From Nocardioides cavernae (lineage in GTDB: Bacteria > Actinomycetota > Actinomycetes > Propionibacteriales > Nocardioidaceae), in contig NZ_JAFBCA010000001.1 of NCBI RefSeq assembly GCF_016907475.1, positions 1,860,001 through 1,924,000 of the forward strand: a stretch of 64,000 nt of DNA, read 5' to 3'. Of this stretch, positions 1 to 7,421 are shown one piece after another. The position numbers and the translations under genes are program-made. The notes beneath the pieces were generated by a model. The model was not told the origin of the DNA and made no database searches. It was given only the letters and a program-made list of their open reading frames with translations. Position 1 is the first letter of the stretch; the number at the start of each line of letters is the position of its first letter.

Positions 1-2067
1 AAGGACTACGGCTTCTGGCTGGGCGACGCGTTCGCCTCGGGTGGCTCGGTCGGCTACGACCACAAGGCGATGGGCATCACCGCCAAGGGCGCCTGGGTGT
101 CCGTGCAGCGGCACTTCCGCGAGATGGGCGTCGACTGCCAGGCCGAGGACTTCACCGCGGTCGGCATCGGCGACATGTCCGGCGACGTCTTCGGCAACGG
201 CCTGCTCTGCTCCGAGCACACCCGGCTGGTGGCCGCCTTCGACCACCGCGACATCTTCATCGACCCCTCGCCCGACGCCGCGCCGTCGTACGCCGAGCGG
301 CGCCGCCTCTTCGACCTGCCGAGGTCGAGCTGGAAGGACTATGACGCCTCCCTCATCTCCGAGGGCGGCGGGGTGTGGCCGCGCTCGGCCAAGTCGATCC
401 CGGTGTCAGCCCAGGTGCGCGAGGCCCTCGGGCTCGCCGACGGCGTCACCTCGCTGACGCCCGCCGAGCTGATGAAGGCGATCCTGGTCGCGCCGGTCGA
501 CCTGCTGTGGAACGGCGGCATCGGCACCTACGTGAAGTCGTCGGAGGAGACCAACGCCGACGCCGGCGACAAGGCCAACGACGCGATCCGCGTCAACGGC
601 GAGGACCTGCGCGCCCGGTGCGTGGGCGAGGGCGGCAACCTCGGCTTCACCCAGCTCGGGCGGGTGGAGTACGCCCGGTTCGGAGCCGGCGGCGACGGCG
701 GTCGGATCAACACCGACTTCATCGACAACTCCGCCGGCGTCGACACCTCCGACCACGAGGTCAACATCAAGATCCTGCTCGACCGCGTCGTGCGGTCGGG
801 GGCGATGGGCGAGGACGCCCGCAACGAGCTCCTCGCCGAGATGACCGAGGAGGTCGGCCTGCTCGTCCTGCGCGACAACTACGAGCAGAACCTCGCGCTC
901 GCCAACGCCCAGGCCCACGCGCCGTCGCTGCTGCACGTGCACGAGGACTGGATGCGCGCGCTGGAGAAGCGCGGCGTGCTCAACCGCGAGCTGGAGGGAC
1001 TGCCCAGCACCCGCCAGGTCCGGCGCCGCCTCGACCGCAAGCAGGCGCTGTCAGCGCCCGAGCTGTCGGTGCTGCTCGCCTGGACCAAGATCGTGCTGGC
1101 CGAGGAGCTCGTCGACTCCGACCTGCCCGACGACCCCTACCTGCGCGAGGACCTGCTCGCCTACTTCCCGAGCCGCATGAAGCCCGACCTCGAGGCGGCC
1201 ATCGAGGACCACCCGCTGCGGCGCGAGATCATCGTGACGCAGGTGGTCAACGACCTCGTCAACGGCGCCGGCATGACCTTCTGGCCCCGCCTGCAGGGCG
1301 AGACCGGGGCCACCCCCGCCGACCTGACGAGGGCCAACTTCGTCGCCCGCGAGATCTTCGGCTCCCTTCCCCTGCGCCACGAGATCGCCGCGCTCGACAA
1401 CCAGGTGCCGGCCGAGCGCCAGACCCGGATGCGGATCGAGATGCGCACGCTGGTGGAGCGCGCGTCGCGCTGGCTGGTCACCACCCGGCGACCGCCGCTC
1501 GACTCCGGCGCCACGGTCGAGTTCTTCCGCGGCCCCGTCCAGCGGGTCATGGCCGAGCTGCCCGGCATCATGAGCGGGCACGAGCTCGATGACTACCGCG
1601 GCCGCGAGAAGCGGCTCACCGACCAGGGTGTGCCCGGCGACCTCGCCTCCCGTGTCGCGGTCCTGGCGTCCGCCTACGCCCTGCTCGGCATCGTCGAGAC
1701 CGCCGACCGGCTCGACCTCGACCCGGTCGAGGTGGCCCGGGTCCACTTCGCGCTGGGGGAGCGGCTCGGCCTGCCGGCGCTCGTGGAGCGGATCTTCGCC
1801 CTGCCCCGCGACGACCGGTGGCAGACGATGGCGCGGGCCGCGGTGCGCGACGACCTCTACGGCGTCCACCAGCAGCTGACCGCCCAGGTCCTCGGGTCCA
1901 CCGACGCCGCCGACTCGGCGCCCGCTCGGGTGGCCGCCTGGGAGGACGCCGACGAGGAGCTGGTGGGCCGCGCGGCGTCGACGCTGGAGGAGATCTGCCG
2001 CGAGGAGACCGCCGAGCTGGCCCGCCTGTCGGTCGGCCTCCGGGTGGTGCGCGGCCTGCTGTCCTGA
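1..2067 (+). CDS. NAD-specific glutamate dehydrogenase, C-terminal part
   Basis: The frame is open from the first base, so the 5' end lies outside the window; 688 residues are visible. The protein belongs to the very large bacterial NAD-glutamate dehydrogenase family (usually about 1,600 residues), which converts glutamate to 2-oxoglutarate and ammonium in the cytosol. Support comes from the conserved stretches GDMSGDVFGNGLL (about residue 57), GGIGTYVKSSEETNADAGDK (about 170) and EGGNLGFTQLGRVEYA (about 212), which are typical of the catalytic part of this family and not of the short hexameric enzymes. It ends 17 bases before the convergent cupin gene, with a hairpin between the two. Nothing looks broken; it is partial only because of the window edge. 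Confidence 0.93.
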   Translation, partial: KDYGFWLGDAFASGGSVGYDHKAMGITAKGAWVSVQRHFREMGVDCQAEDFTAVGIGDMSGDVFGNGLLCSEHTRLVAAFDHRDIFIDPSPDAAPSYAERRRLFDLPRSSWKDYDASLISEGGGVWPRSAKSIPVSAQVREALGLADGVTSLTPAELMKAILVAPVDLLWNGGIGTYVKSSEETNADAGDKANDAIRVNGEDLRARCVGEGGNLGFTQLGRVEYARFGAGGDGGRINTDFIDNSAGVDTSDHEVNIKILLDRVVRSGAMGEDARNELLAEMTEEVGLLVLRDNYEQNLALANAQAHAPSLLHVHEDWMRALEKRGVLNRELEGLPSTRQVRRRLDRKQALSAPELSVLLAWTKIVLAEELVDSDLPDDPYLREDLLAYFPSRMKPDLEAAIEDHPLRREIIVTQVVNDLVNGAGMTFWPRLQGETGATPADLTRANFVAREIFGSLPLRHEIAALDNQVPAERQTRMRIEMRTLVERASRWLVTTRRPPLDSGATVEFFRGPVQRVMAELPGIMSGHELDDYRGREKRLTDQGVPGDLASRVAVLASAYALLGIVETADRLDLDPVEVARVHFALGERLGLPALVERIFALPRDDRWQTMARAAVRDDLYGVHQQLTAQVLGSTDAADSAPARVAAWEDADEELVGRAASTLEEICREETAELARLSVGLRVVRGLLS

Positions 2068-2073
2068 GCCGGA

Positions 2074-2106
2074 TGGGTCCCCGTCACGCCGGGATCGGGG
2101 GACCCA
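2074..2106. terminator. Bidirectional hairpin between convergent genes
   Basis: A perfect 9-bp inverted repeat (TGGGTCCCC at 2074-2082 and its complement at 2098-2106) sits just after the dehydrogenase stop and covers the 3' end of the opposing cupin gene. There is no T-run, so it is a likely but not proven terminator for both strands. Confidence 0.5.
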
Positions 2107-2587
2107 CGACCTCGAGGCCGTAGCGCGGGCCGACGGCGTTCCAGCGCTCGATCTCCTCGGCCATCGCGCGACCCTCGCCCTCGGCCGGGATGCGCAGGGC
2201 GCTGGCGGGCACGCCCACCTCGTCGTACAGCGCGAGCAGGTGCCCCGGCTCGGTGAGCGCGAGGTAGCGGACGGGACCTTCGCCGCGGGTGCGGAACGCG
2301 TGGGGGATGCCCTGGGGCAGGTAGATGAAGGACCCCGGCGTCAGGTCGTACGTCTCGTCGCCGGCGCGGTAGGTCATCTCGCCCTCCAGCAGGAAGAACG
2401 CCTCGGCCTCCCGGGTGTGCCGGTGCAGAGGAGTCGCGATCCCGGGCGGCTGGCTCACGGTCGCCACCGCCAACCGTCCCCCCGACTCCTCCGGCAGCAG
2501 CAGGTGCTCGAAGAGCGAACCCATCGCCCACGTCGCGTGGCTGGCGTCCCCCGGCCCGCGCACCACGACCTTCGCCTCCTCGGCCAT
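2084..2587 (-). CDS. Cupin-domain protein
   Basis: A single-domain cupin of 167 residues. Motif 1 is visible as HRH at residues 55-57 followed by a Glu at about 62 and Gly at 69; motif 2 as GSFIYLPQGIPH with Pro91 and His96. These residues normally bind one divalent metal. The family includes small dioxygenases, isomerases and sensors, so the reaction cannot be named. The start is the ATG at 2587, preceded on the minus strand by a good ribosome site (GAGGAGG). The gene is divergent from a TetR regulator; the 19-bp palindrome between them probably lets that regulator control this gene, suggesting the cupin acts on or senses a small molecule the regulator also recognises. Confidence 0.8.
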   Translation of the reverse strand: MAEEAKVVVRGPGDASHATWAMGSLFEHLLLPEESGGRLAVATVSQPPGIATPLHRHTREAEAFFLLEGEMTYRAGDETYDLTPGSFIYLPQGIPHAFRTRGEGPVRYLALTEPGHLLALYDEVGVPASALRIPAEGEGRAMAEEIERWNAVGPRYGLEVVGPPIPA

Positions 2588-2607
2588 GGACCCCTCCTCG
2601 GGCTTTG

Positions 2608-2626
2608 ATCCGAAGTGACTTCGGAT
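2608..2626. promoter_or_regulatory. Palindromic operator between cupin and TetR genes
   Basis: ATCCGAAGT-G-ACTTCGGAT is a perfect inverted repeat with 9-base arms around one central base. It lies between divergent genes and overlaps the likely -35 region of the TetR gene, the classic place for TetR autorepression. That the adjacent TetR protein binds here is inference from position and symmetry. Confidence 0.7.
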
Positions 2627-2636
2627 GAATGTTCGC

Positions 2637-2642
2637 TAATGT
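2637..2642 (+). promoter_or_regulatory. -10 element of the TetR gene
   Basis: TAATGT ends 7 bases before the GTG at 2650, and a GTGACT hexamer lies 16 bases upstream inside the palindrome. The spacing predicts a leaderless mRNA that starts at or next to the GTG. Confidence 0.5.
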
Positions 2643-2649
2643 AGACCTC

Positions 2650-3312
2650 GTGTCGACGGAGCGCAAGACCCGCACCTACGACGGGTCGGCCCGCCGCGCG
2701 GCGGCGGAGCAGACCCGCGACCGGGTGCTGGCGGCCGCCCGCGAGCTGTTCGTCGAGCGCGGCTATGCGGCCACCTCGGTCGGCGACATCGCCCGGACGG
2801 CCGAGGTGTCCGTGGACACCGTCTACGCGGCCGTCGGCCGGAAGCCGCAGATCCTGCTGACCGTCGTGGACATGGTCCTCGCCTCCTCGGCGCGCCCCCT
2901 GCCTGCCGACGAGCGCGACTACGTCCGGGCCGTGCGCGAGGCCGGGTCCGCCGTCGCCAAGCTGACGACCTACGCCGCCGCGCTGGCCCGGCTGATGCCG
3001 ACGCTCTCGCCCCTCCTGCTGGCCCTGCGCGACGCGGGGCTGACCGACCCGGAGTGCGCTGCCAGCTGGCAGCACGTGGTCGACCGGCGGGCCACCAACA
3101 TGCTCGTGCTGGCCGGCGAGCTCCGCGCGGCCGGGTCGGTGCGTGCGGACCTCGACGACCAGCAGGTGGCCGACCTCATCTGGTCGACGAACAGCCCGGA
3201 GTGGTTCGCCGCCTACACGTCGCGGGGGCGATCGAGCGACGACTACGCCGCCACGCTCGCCGACCTGTGGGCCAGGACGCTCCTGGTGCGGGACGGGTCA
3301 GAACAGCAGTAG
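2650..3312 (+). CDS. TetR-family transcriptional regulator
   Basis: A 220-residue repressor-type protein. The N-terminal TetR DNA-binding domain is clear: RDRVLAAARELFVERGYAAT is the first helix pair and TSVGDIARTAEVSVDTVYAA is the helix-turn-helix (about residues 25-65). The C-terminal half is helical and would bind an unknown ligand. An in-frame ATG at 2629 exists, but the GTG at 2650 fits better because a -10 hexamer ends 7 bases before it. The gene is divergent from the cupin gene, with a perfect palindrome between them, so it probably represses itself and the cupin. Its 3' end overlaps the convergent TSUP gene by 15 bases. Confidence 0.85.
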   Translation: MSTERKTRTYDGSARRAAAEQTRDRVLAAARELFVERGYAATSVGDIARTAEVSVDTVYAAVGRKPQILLTVVDMVLASSARPLPADERDYVRAVREAGSAVAKLTTYAAALARLMPTLSPLLLALRDAGLTDPECAASWQHVVDRRATNMLVLAGELRAAGSVRADLDDQQVADLIWSTNSPEWFAAYTSRGRSSDDYAATLADLWARTLLVRDGSEQQ

Positions 3313-4068
3313 CGCGGCGACGACGCCGGCGGCGACGACCGCCCACCGGAAGACCGCGTCCGGGAGCTTGCGGCCGATGCGGGCGCCGACGTAGCCACCC
3401 ACCAGCGAGCCGGCCGCGAGCAGCACCACGACGTCCCACCGCGGGTCGGCCACCACGATGAAGATCAGGCCGGCGACGACGTTGCCGACCATCAGCGACA
3501 GGGTCTTGAGGCCGTTGACGATGCGCAGCTCGAGGTCGGTGCCGATGCCGAGGACGGCCACCATCATCACGCCCGCGCCCGCGCCAAAGTAGCCGCCGTA
3601 GACCCCCGTGATCGTGGCGAACGCCGTCGTCGCGGGGGACATGTGCCGACGCTCGGCCAGCGCGACGCCGTGCCGCGACTCGTGGCGCTCCCGCAGCCAC
3701 CTCGCGATGCGGGGCTGCACGCCGACGAGCAGGCAGGTGAAGAGGATGAGGTAGGGGACGATCGCCTCGAAGACGCCCGGCGGCAGCCCGAGCAGCAGGG
3801 CCGCGCCGACGACGGCCCCGAGGGCGCAGACGAGGATGATCGTCCGGGCGATCGGGCCGGCCTCGCGGACCTCGGCGCGGTAGCCGAGGACGCCGCCCAG
3901 GCCGCCCGGGATCAGGCCCAGGGTGTTGGACACGTTGGCCACGACCGGCGGGAGGCCGAGGGCGACCAGCACGGGGAAGCTCAGCAGGGACGCCACCCCG
4001 ACCGTGGACGAGAGCACGCCGGCGCCGAACCCGGTGGCGAGCACCAGGAGCGCCTCGAGTGAGGTCAC
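3298..4068 (-). CDS. TSUP-family (TauE/SafE) membrane permease
   Basis: A 256-residue polytopic membrane protein with about eight hydrophobic segments in two similar halves, starting with a segment that includes LVLATGFGAGVLSSTVG, as in the TauE/SafE sulfite/sulfonate or organic-acid exporter family. The start ATG at 4068 overlaps the stop of the upstream GntR gene (ATGA), so the two are co-transcribed and translationally coupled. The substrate is not visible. Its link to a FadR-type regulator and the divergent MatC-like transporter, CoA-transferase and carboxyltransferase suggests an organic acid or sulfonate, but that is inference. Confidence 0.8.
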   Translation of the reverse strand: MTSLEALLVLATGFGAGVLSSTVGVASLLSFPVLVALGLPPVVANVSNTLGLIPGGLGGVLGYRAEVREAGPIARTIILVCALGAVVGAALLLGLPPGVFEAIVPYLILFTCLLVGVQPRIARWLRERHESRHGVALAERRHMSPATTAFATITGVYGGYFGAGAGVMMVAVLGIGTDLELRIVNGLKTLSLMVGNVVAGLIFIVVADPRWDVVVLLAAGSLVGGYVGARIGRKLPDAVFRWAVVAAGVVAALLLF

Positions 4069-4772
4069 TGCGCCTCGCGGATGATGGCGACATCGCTGAC
4101 CATCGCGACGTGGGCGTGCATCGCCTCTGCCGCCGCGGCCGGGTCGCCGGCGCGGATCGCCTCGGCGATCGCGCGGTGCCCGGCCAGGGAGTCCTGCGGT
4201 CGGCCGGGCTGGCCGAGCGACTCGAGCCGGGTCTCCTTGATCAGGTCGCCGATCTCGTCCATCAGTCGGGCGAGGAGGAGGGAGTGGGAGGCGGCGGTGA
4301 CGGCGCCGTGGAAGCGCTCGTCGCCCTCCACGCCACGGCCGCCGGCCTCGATGTCGGCGGCCATGAAGGCGAGCGCGTCATCGATCCGGGCGAGGTCGTC
4401 GTCGGTGCGTCGTACGGCGGCGAGCGAGGCGATCTTGGTCTCGAGCGCGTCGCGGGTCTCGATGACCTCGGGCAGCCGGTCGGCGTGGCTGCGGATCGCC
4501 TCGACGATGCGACTCGACTTCTGGTGGCGCGCGGTCACGACGGTGCCGTCGCCGTGGCGTACCTCGACCACGCCGACCACCTCGAGCGCCACGAGCGCCT
4601 GGCTCAGGGTGGCGCGGCTGACGCCGAGGCGCTGGGCGAGCTCGCGCTCGGGCGGGAGCTTGTCGCCGGCCTGCAATCCGTTGTCATCGATCCACGACGA
4701 GATCTGCCCGGCCACCTGCTCGTAGAGACGAGTGCGGAGCAGCCGCGGCGGGAAAGAGGAAGACTCGGACAT
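4065..4772 (-). CDS. GntR/FadR-family transcriptional regulator
   Basis: A 235-residue regulator. Residues about 10-75 form the GntR winged helix (LPPERELAQRLGVSRATLSQ is the recognition region); the rest is an all-helical FCD ligand domain with Asp/His residues typical of carboxylate-binding members. It starts at the ATG at 4772; TAGGCT ends six bases upstream on the minus strand, so the transcript is probably leaderless. It leads a two-gene operon with the TSUP permease and is divergent from the transporter/CoA-transferase/carboxyltransferase operon. In rhizobial malonate operons the regulator MatR is also GntR-type and lies next to the transporter, which makes a similar role plausible here. 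Confidence 0.85.
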   Translation of the reverse strand: MSESSSFPPRLLRTRLYEQVAGQISSWIDDNGLQAGDKLPPERELAQRLGVSRATLSQALVALEVVGVVEVRHGDGTVVTARHQKSSRIVEAIRSHADRLPEVIETRDALETKIASLAAVRRTDDDLARIDDALAFMAADIEAGGRGVEGDERFHGAVTAASHSLLLARLMDEIGDLIKETRLESLGQPGRPQDSLAGHRAIAEAIRAGDPAAAAEAMHAHVAMVSDVAIIREAQ

Positions 4773-4778
4773 GGCACC

Positions 4779-4826
4779 AGCCTATTGACGATCGGCTCAT
4801 TGTCCTATTGGCTAGGCCACTGAGCC
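4779..4826. promoter_or_regulatory. Divergent control region of the GntR and transporter operons
   Basis: The minus-strand -10 of the GntR gene (TAGGCT, complement at 4779-4784) overlaps the first of two direct repeats CCTATTG (4781-4787 and 4804-4810). GGCTCA at 4794-4799 and TGAGCC at 4821-4826 form a wide inverted repeat. These are candidate operator half-sites for the GntR protein; no clean FadR-type palindrome was found. Confidence 0.4.
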
Positions 4827-4893
4827 AGCATTGTGACGAGGGCCACCCCCCGCGACCCCGCCGTGCTGGCACTTCACTCGGAAGGTGACCGTT

Positions 4894-6213
4894 ATGGGTC
4901 CGGAATGGATTGCGATCATCGCGCTCGTCGCGCTGTTCGTTGTCGGCACCGTACTGCCGATCAACATGGGAGCACTGGCCTACGTGGCCGCATGGTTCGT
5001 GGGCATGTACGCCCTCGACCTCGACGAGAAGGAGATCCTGGCCGGCGTCAGCGGCGACCTGATCCTCACGCTGATCGGTGTCACCTACCTGTTCGCGATC
5101 GCGCGGAACAACGGCACGGTCGACCTCATCGTGCGCACGGCGGTGCGCGCCGTGGGCGGCCGCGTGGCCCTCATCCCGTGGGTGATGTTCGCCGTCACCG
5201 CCGTCCTCACCGGCATCGGCGCGGTCAGTCCCGCGGCCTGCGCCATCATCGGGCCCATCGCGCTCGGCTTCGCCGGCCGCTACGGCATCAGCCCGCTGAT
5301 GATGGGCATGTTCGTCGTCCATGGCGCCCAGGCCGGCGGCTTCTCGCCGATCAGCATCTACGGCGTCATCACCAACTCGGTGATGCAGGACGCCGGCCTG
5401 CCCTCGAGCGAGATCACCGTCTTCCTGGCCAGTCTGATCGTCAACACCGTGATGGCCGCGATCCTCTTCGTGGCTCTCGGTGGCCGCAAGCTGATGGCGA
5501 TGCGGATCGATCCCGACGAGGAGGACACGCTCGACGAGGACCTGCACCGCGGCGGCGCGACCGTGCCCGCCCGCGGCATGGGCACCAGCGCCCCCACCGG
5601 CACCCAGGCCCAGGGCGTGCGCCGCGACCAGGTGCTCACCCTCATCGCCTTCGTCGGCGTGGCCCTCGTCGCCCTGGTCTTCGACAAGAACATCGGCTTC
5701 GTCGCCATCACCGCCGCGGTCATCCTCGCGATGCTCGCGCCCAACGAGCACAAGGACGCCGTCAAGCAGATCGCCTGGCCCACCGTGCTGCTGGTCGCCG
5801 GCGTCAGCACCTACGCGACCATCCTCACCACCGCGGGCTCGCCCGAGTTCGTCGGCAACTGGGCCGCCGGCCTCGGTGCGGCGGCGATCGGCGCGCTCGT
5901 CCTCTGCTACGTCGGCGGCATCGTGTCGGCGTTCGCGTCCTCGACCGCGCTGCTGCCGGTGATCATCCCGATCGCCGTGCCGCTCATCGCCGACGGCGGC
6001 ATCAACGCGGCGATGTTCGTCGCGGCCCTCGCGGTCTCCTCGACGATCGTCGACGTCAGCCCCTTCTCCACCAACGGTGCGCTGATGCTCGCCAACAAGC
6101 CCGACACGATCGAGGAGCCGGTCTACTACAAGCAGATCCTGACCTACGCCGTGATCGTCACCCTGGCCGGGCCGCTGCTCGTCTGGGCCGCCCTCGTTCT
6201 CCCCGGATGGTGA
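4894..6213 (+). CDS. MatC-like / SLC13-type carboxylate permease
   Basis: A 439-residue integral membrane protein with about eleven hydrophobic segments. The N-terminal part (residues 1-150; for example PINMGALAYVAAWFVG and HGAQAGGFSPISIYG) resembles the MatC N-terminal domain found in dicarboxylate/malonate carriers; the C-terminal half is a mirror-like repeat with SPFSTNGALMLANKP. A GTG at 4885 is also in frame, but the ATG at 4894 has an AAGG ribosome site at good distance. It overlaps or nearly abuts the CoA-transferase gene downstream, so transport and CoA activation are likely coupled. The substrate is inferred to be malonate or a related acid; it is not shown by the sequence. Confidence 0.78.
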   Translation: MGPEWIAIIALVALFVVGTVLPINMGALAYVAAWFVGMYALDLDEKEILAGVSGDLILTLIGVTYLFAIARNNGTVDLIVRTAVRAVGGRVALIPWVMFAVTAVLTGIGAVSPAACAIIGPIALGFAGRYGISPLMMGMFVVHGAQAGGFSPISIYGVITNSVMQDAGLPSSEITVFLASLIVNTVMAAILFVALGGRKLMAMRIDPDEEDTLDEDLHRGGATVPARGMGTSAPTGTQAQGVRRDQVLTLIAFVGVALVALVFDKNIGFVAITAAVILAMLAPNEHKDAVKQIAWPTVLLVAGVSTYATILTTAGSPEFVGNWAAGLGAAAIGALVLCYVGGIVSAFASSTALLPVIIPIAVPLIADGGINAAMFVAALAVSSTIVDVSPFSTNGALMLANKPDTIEEPVYYKQILTYAVIVTLAGPLLVWAALVLPGW

Positions 6214-6221
6214 ACACCGAC

Positions 6222-7421
6222 ATGACCGAATCCACGACCGGGTCCGCCACCGGACCCCTCGCCGACCTCCTCGTCGTCGACCTGACCCGCGCGCTCGCGG
6301 GCCCGCACGCCACCCAGATGCTGGGCGACCTCGGCGCCCGCGTGATCAAGGTGGAGGCACCGGGCAGCGGCGACGACACCCGCGGCTGGGGCCCGCCGTT
6401 CGTCGGCGAGCCCGACGCCCGCCAGTCGACGTACTTCCTGTGCACGAACCGCAACAAGGAGTCGATCGCCCTCGACCTCAAGGACGAGGCCGACAAGGAC
6501 GTGCTGGTCGGGCTGGTCGAGCGCGCCGACGTGCTCGTCGAGAACTTCCGCACCGGCGTCCTCGAGCGGCTCGGCCTCGGCATCGAGGAGCTGATGCGCC
6601 GCAACCCGCGCCTCGTCGTCCTCTCGATCACCGGGTTCGGCCACGACGGTCCCGAGGGTGGCCGCGCCGGCTACGACCAGATCGCGCAGGGCGAGGCCGG
6701 CCTGATGTCGCTGACGGGATCCGGACCCGACGACCCGCAGCGGGTCGGCGTACCCATCGCGGACCTGCTGTCCGGCATGTACGGCGCCTACGGCGTCCTC
6801 GCCGCGCTCCACGAGCGGGAGCGCACCGGCACGGGCACGGTCGTGCGTACGTCGCTGCTGGCGTCGGTCGTCGGCGTGCACGCCTTCCAGGGCACCCGGT
6901 GGACCGTGGCCGGCGAGGTCGGGCGCGCTCAGGGCAACCACCACCCGTCGATCGCGCCCTACGGGCTCTTCCACTGCCGCGACGGAGCGGTGCAGATCGC
7001 CCTCGGCAGCGAGGGGCTGTGGAAGAAGTTCTGCGCCGGCTTCGGGCTCGACCCGGACGCCGAGGGCATGGCCACCAACGGCGAGCGGGTCGGCCGTCGC
7101 GAGCAGGTCATCGAGGTCGTCGAGCAGGCGTTCGCCGACTGGGACGCCGAGCCGCTGCTGGCCCGGCTCGCCGAGGTGGGCGTGCCGGCGGGCAAGGTGC
7201 GCACCCTCGACGAGGTCTACGAGTGGGACCAGGTCGCCAGCCAGGGCCTGCTGGTCGACGTCGAGCACCCGACGCTCGGCGGCCTCACGCTCCCCGGCCC
7301 GCCGCTGCGGTTCTTCGACGCCGAGGGCACCGAGGTCACCCGCCGCGACCACGTCGCGCCGCCGCTGCTCGACCAGCACGCCGACGCGATCCGCGCCTGG
7401 GTCGGCGGGGGTGGGTCATGA
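6222..7421 (+). CDS. Type III (CaiB/BaiF family) CoA-transferase
   Basis: A 399-residue enzyme of the formyl-CoA transferase class, which moves CoA between acyl groups through a covalent aspartyl intermediate. The N-terminus LLVVDLTRALAGPHATQMLG, the segment ARVIKVEAPGSGDDTRGWG and the expected catalytic Asp in VGVPIADLLSGM (about residue 180) are visible. Two ATG codons are possible, 6207 and 6222; the first would overlap the permease stop. The 3' end overlaps the carboxyltransferase start as ATGA. In context it would activate the imported acid with CoA taken from acetyl-CoA or succinyl-CoA. The exact acid is not determined. Confidence 0.88.
   Translation: MTESTTGSATGPLADLLVVDLTRALAGPHATQMLGDLGARVIKVEAPGSGDDTRGWGPPFVGEPDARQSTYFLCTNRNKESIALDLKDEADKDVLVGLVERADVLVENFRTGVLERLGLGIEELMRRNPRLVVLSITGFGHDGPEGGRAGYDQIAQGEAGLMSLTGSGPDDPQRVGVPIADLLSGMYGAYGVLAALHERERTGTGTVVRTSLLASVVGVHAFQGTRWTVAGEVGRAQGNHHPSIAPYGLFHCRDGAVQIALGSEGLWKKFCAGFGLDPDAEGMATNGERVGRREQVIEVVEQAFADWDAEPLLARLAEVGVPAGKVRTLDEVYEWDQVASQGLLVDVEHPTLGGLTLPGPPLRFFDAEGTEVTRRDHVAPPLLDQHADAIRAWVGGGGS

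Noticed and set aside
4833..7421. An 862-codon frame that seems to fuse a long Arg-rich domain to the CoA-transferase
   Set aside because: The first 460 codons are an out-of-frame reading of the MatC-like permease gene; the real CoA-transferase starts near 6222.
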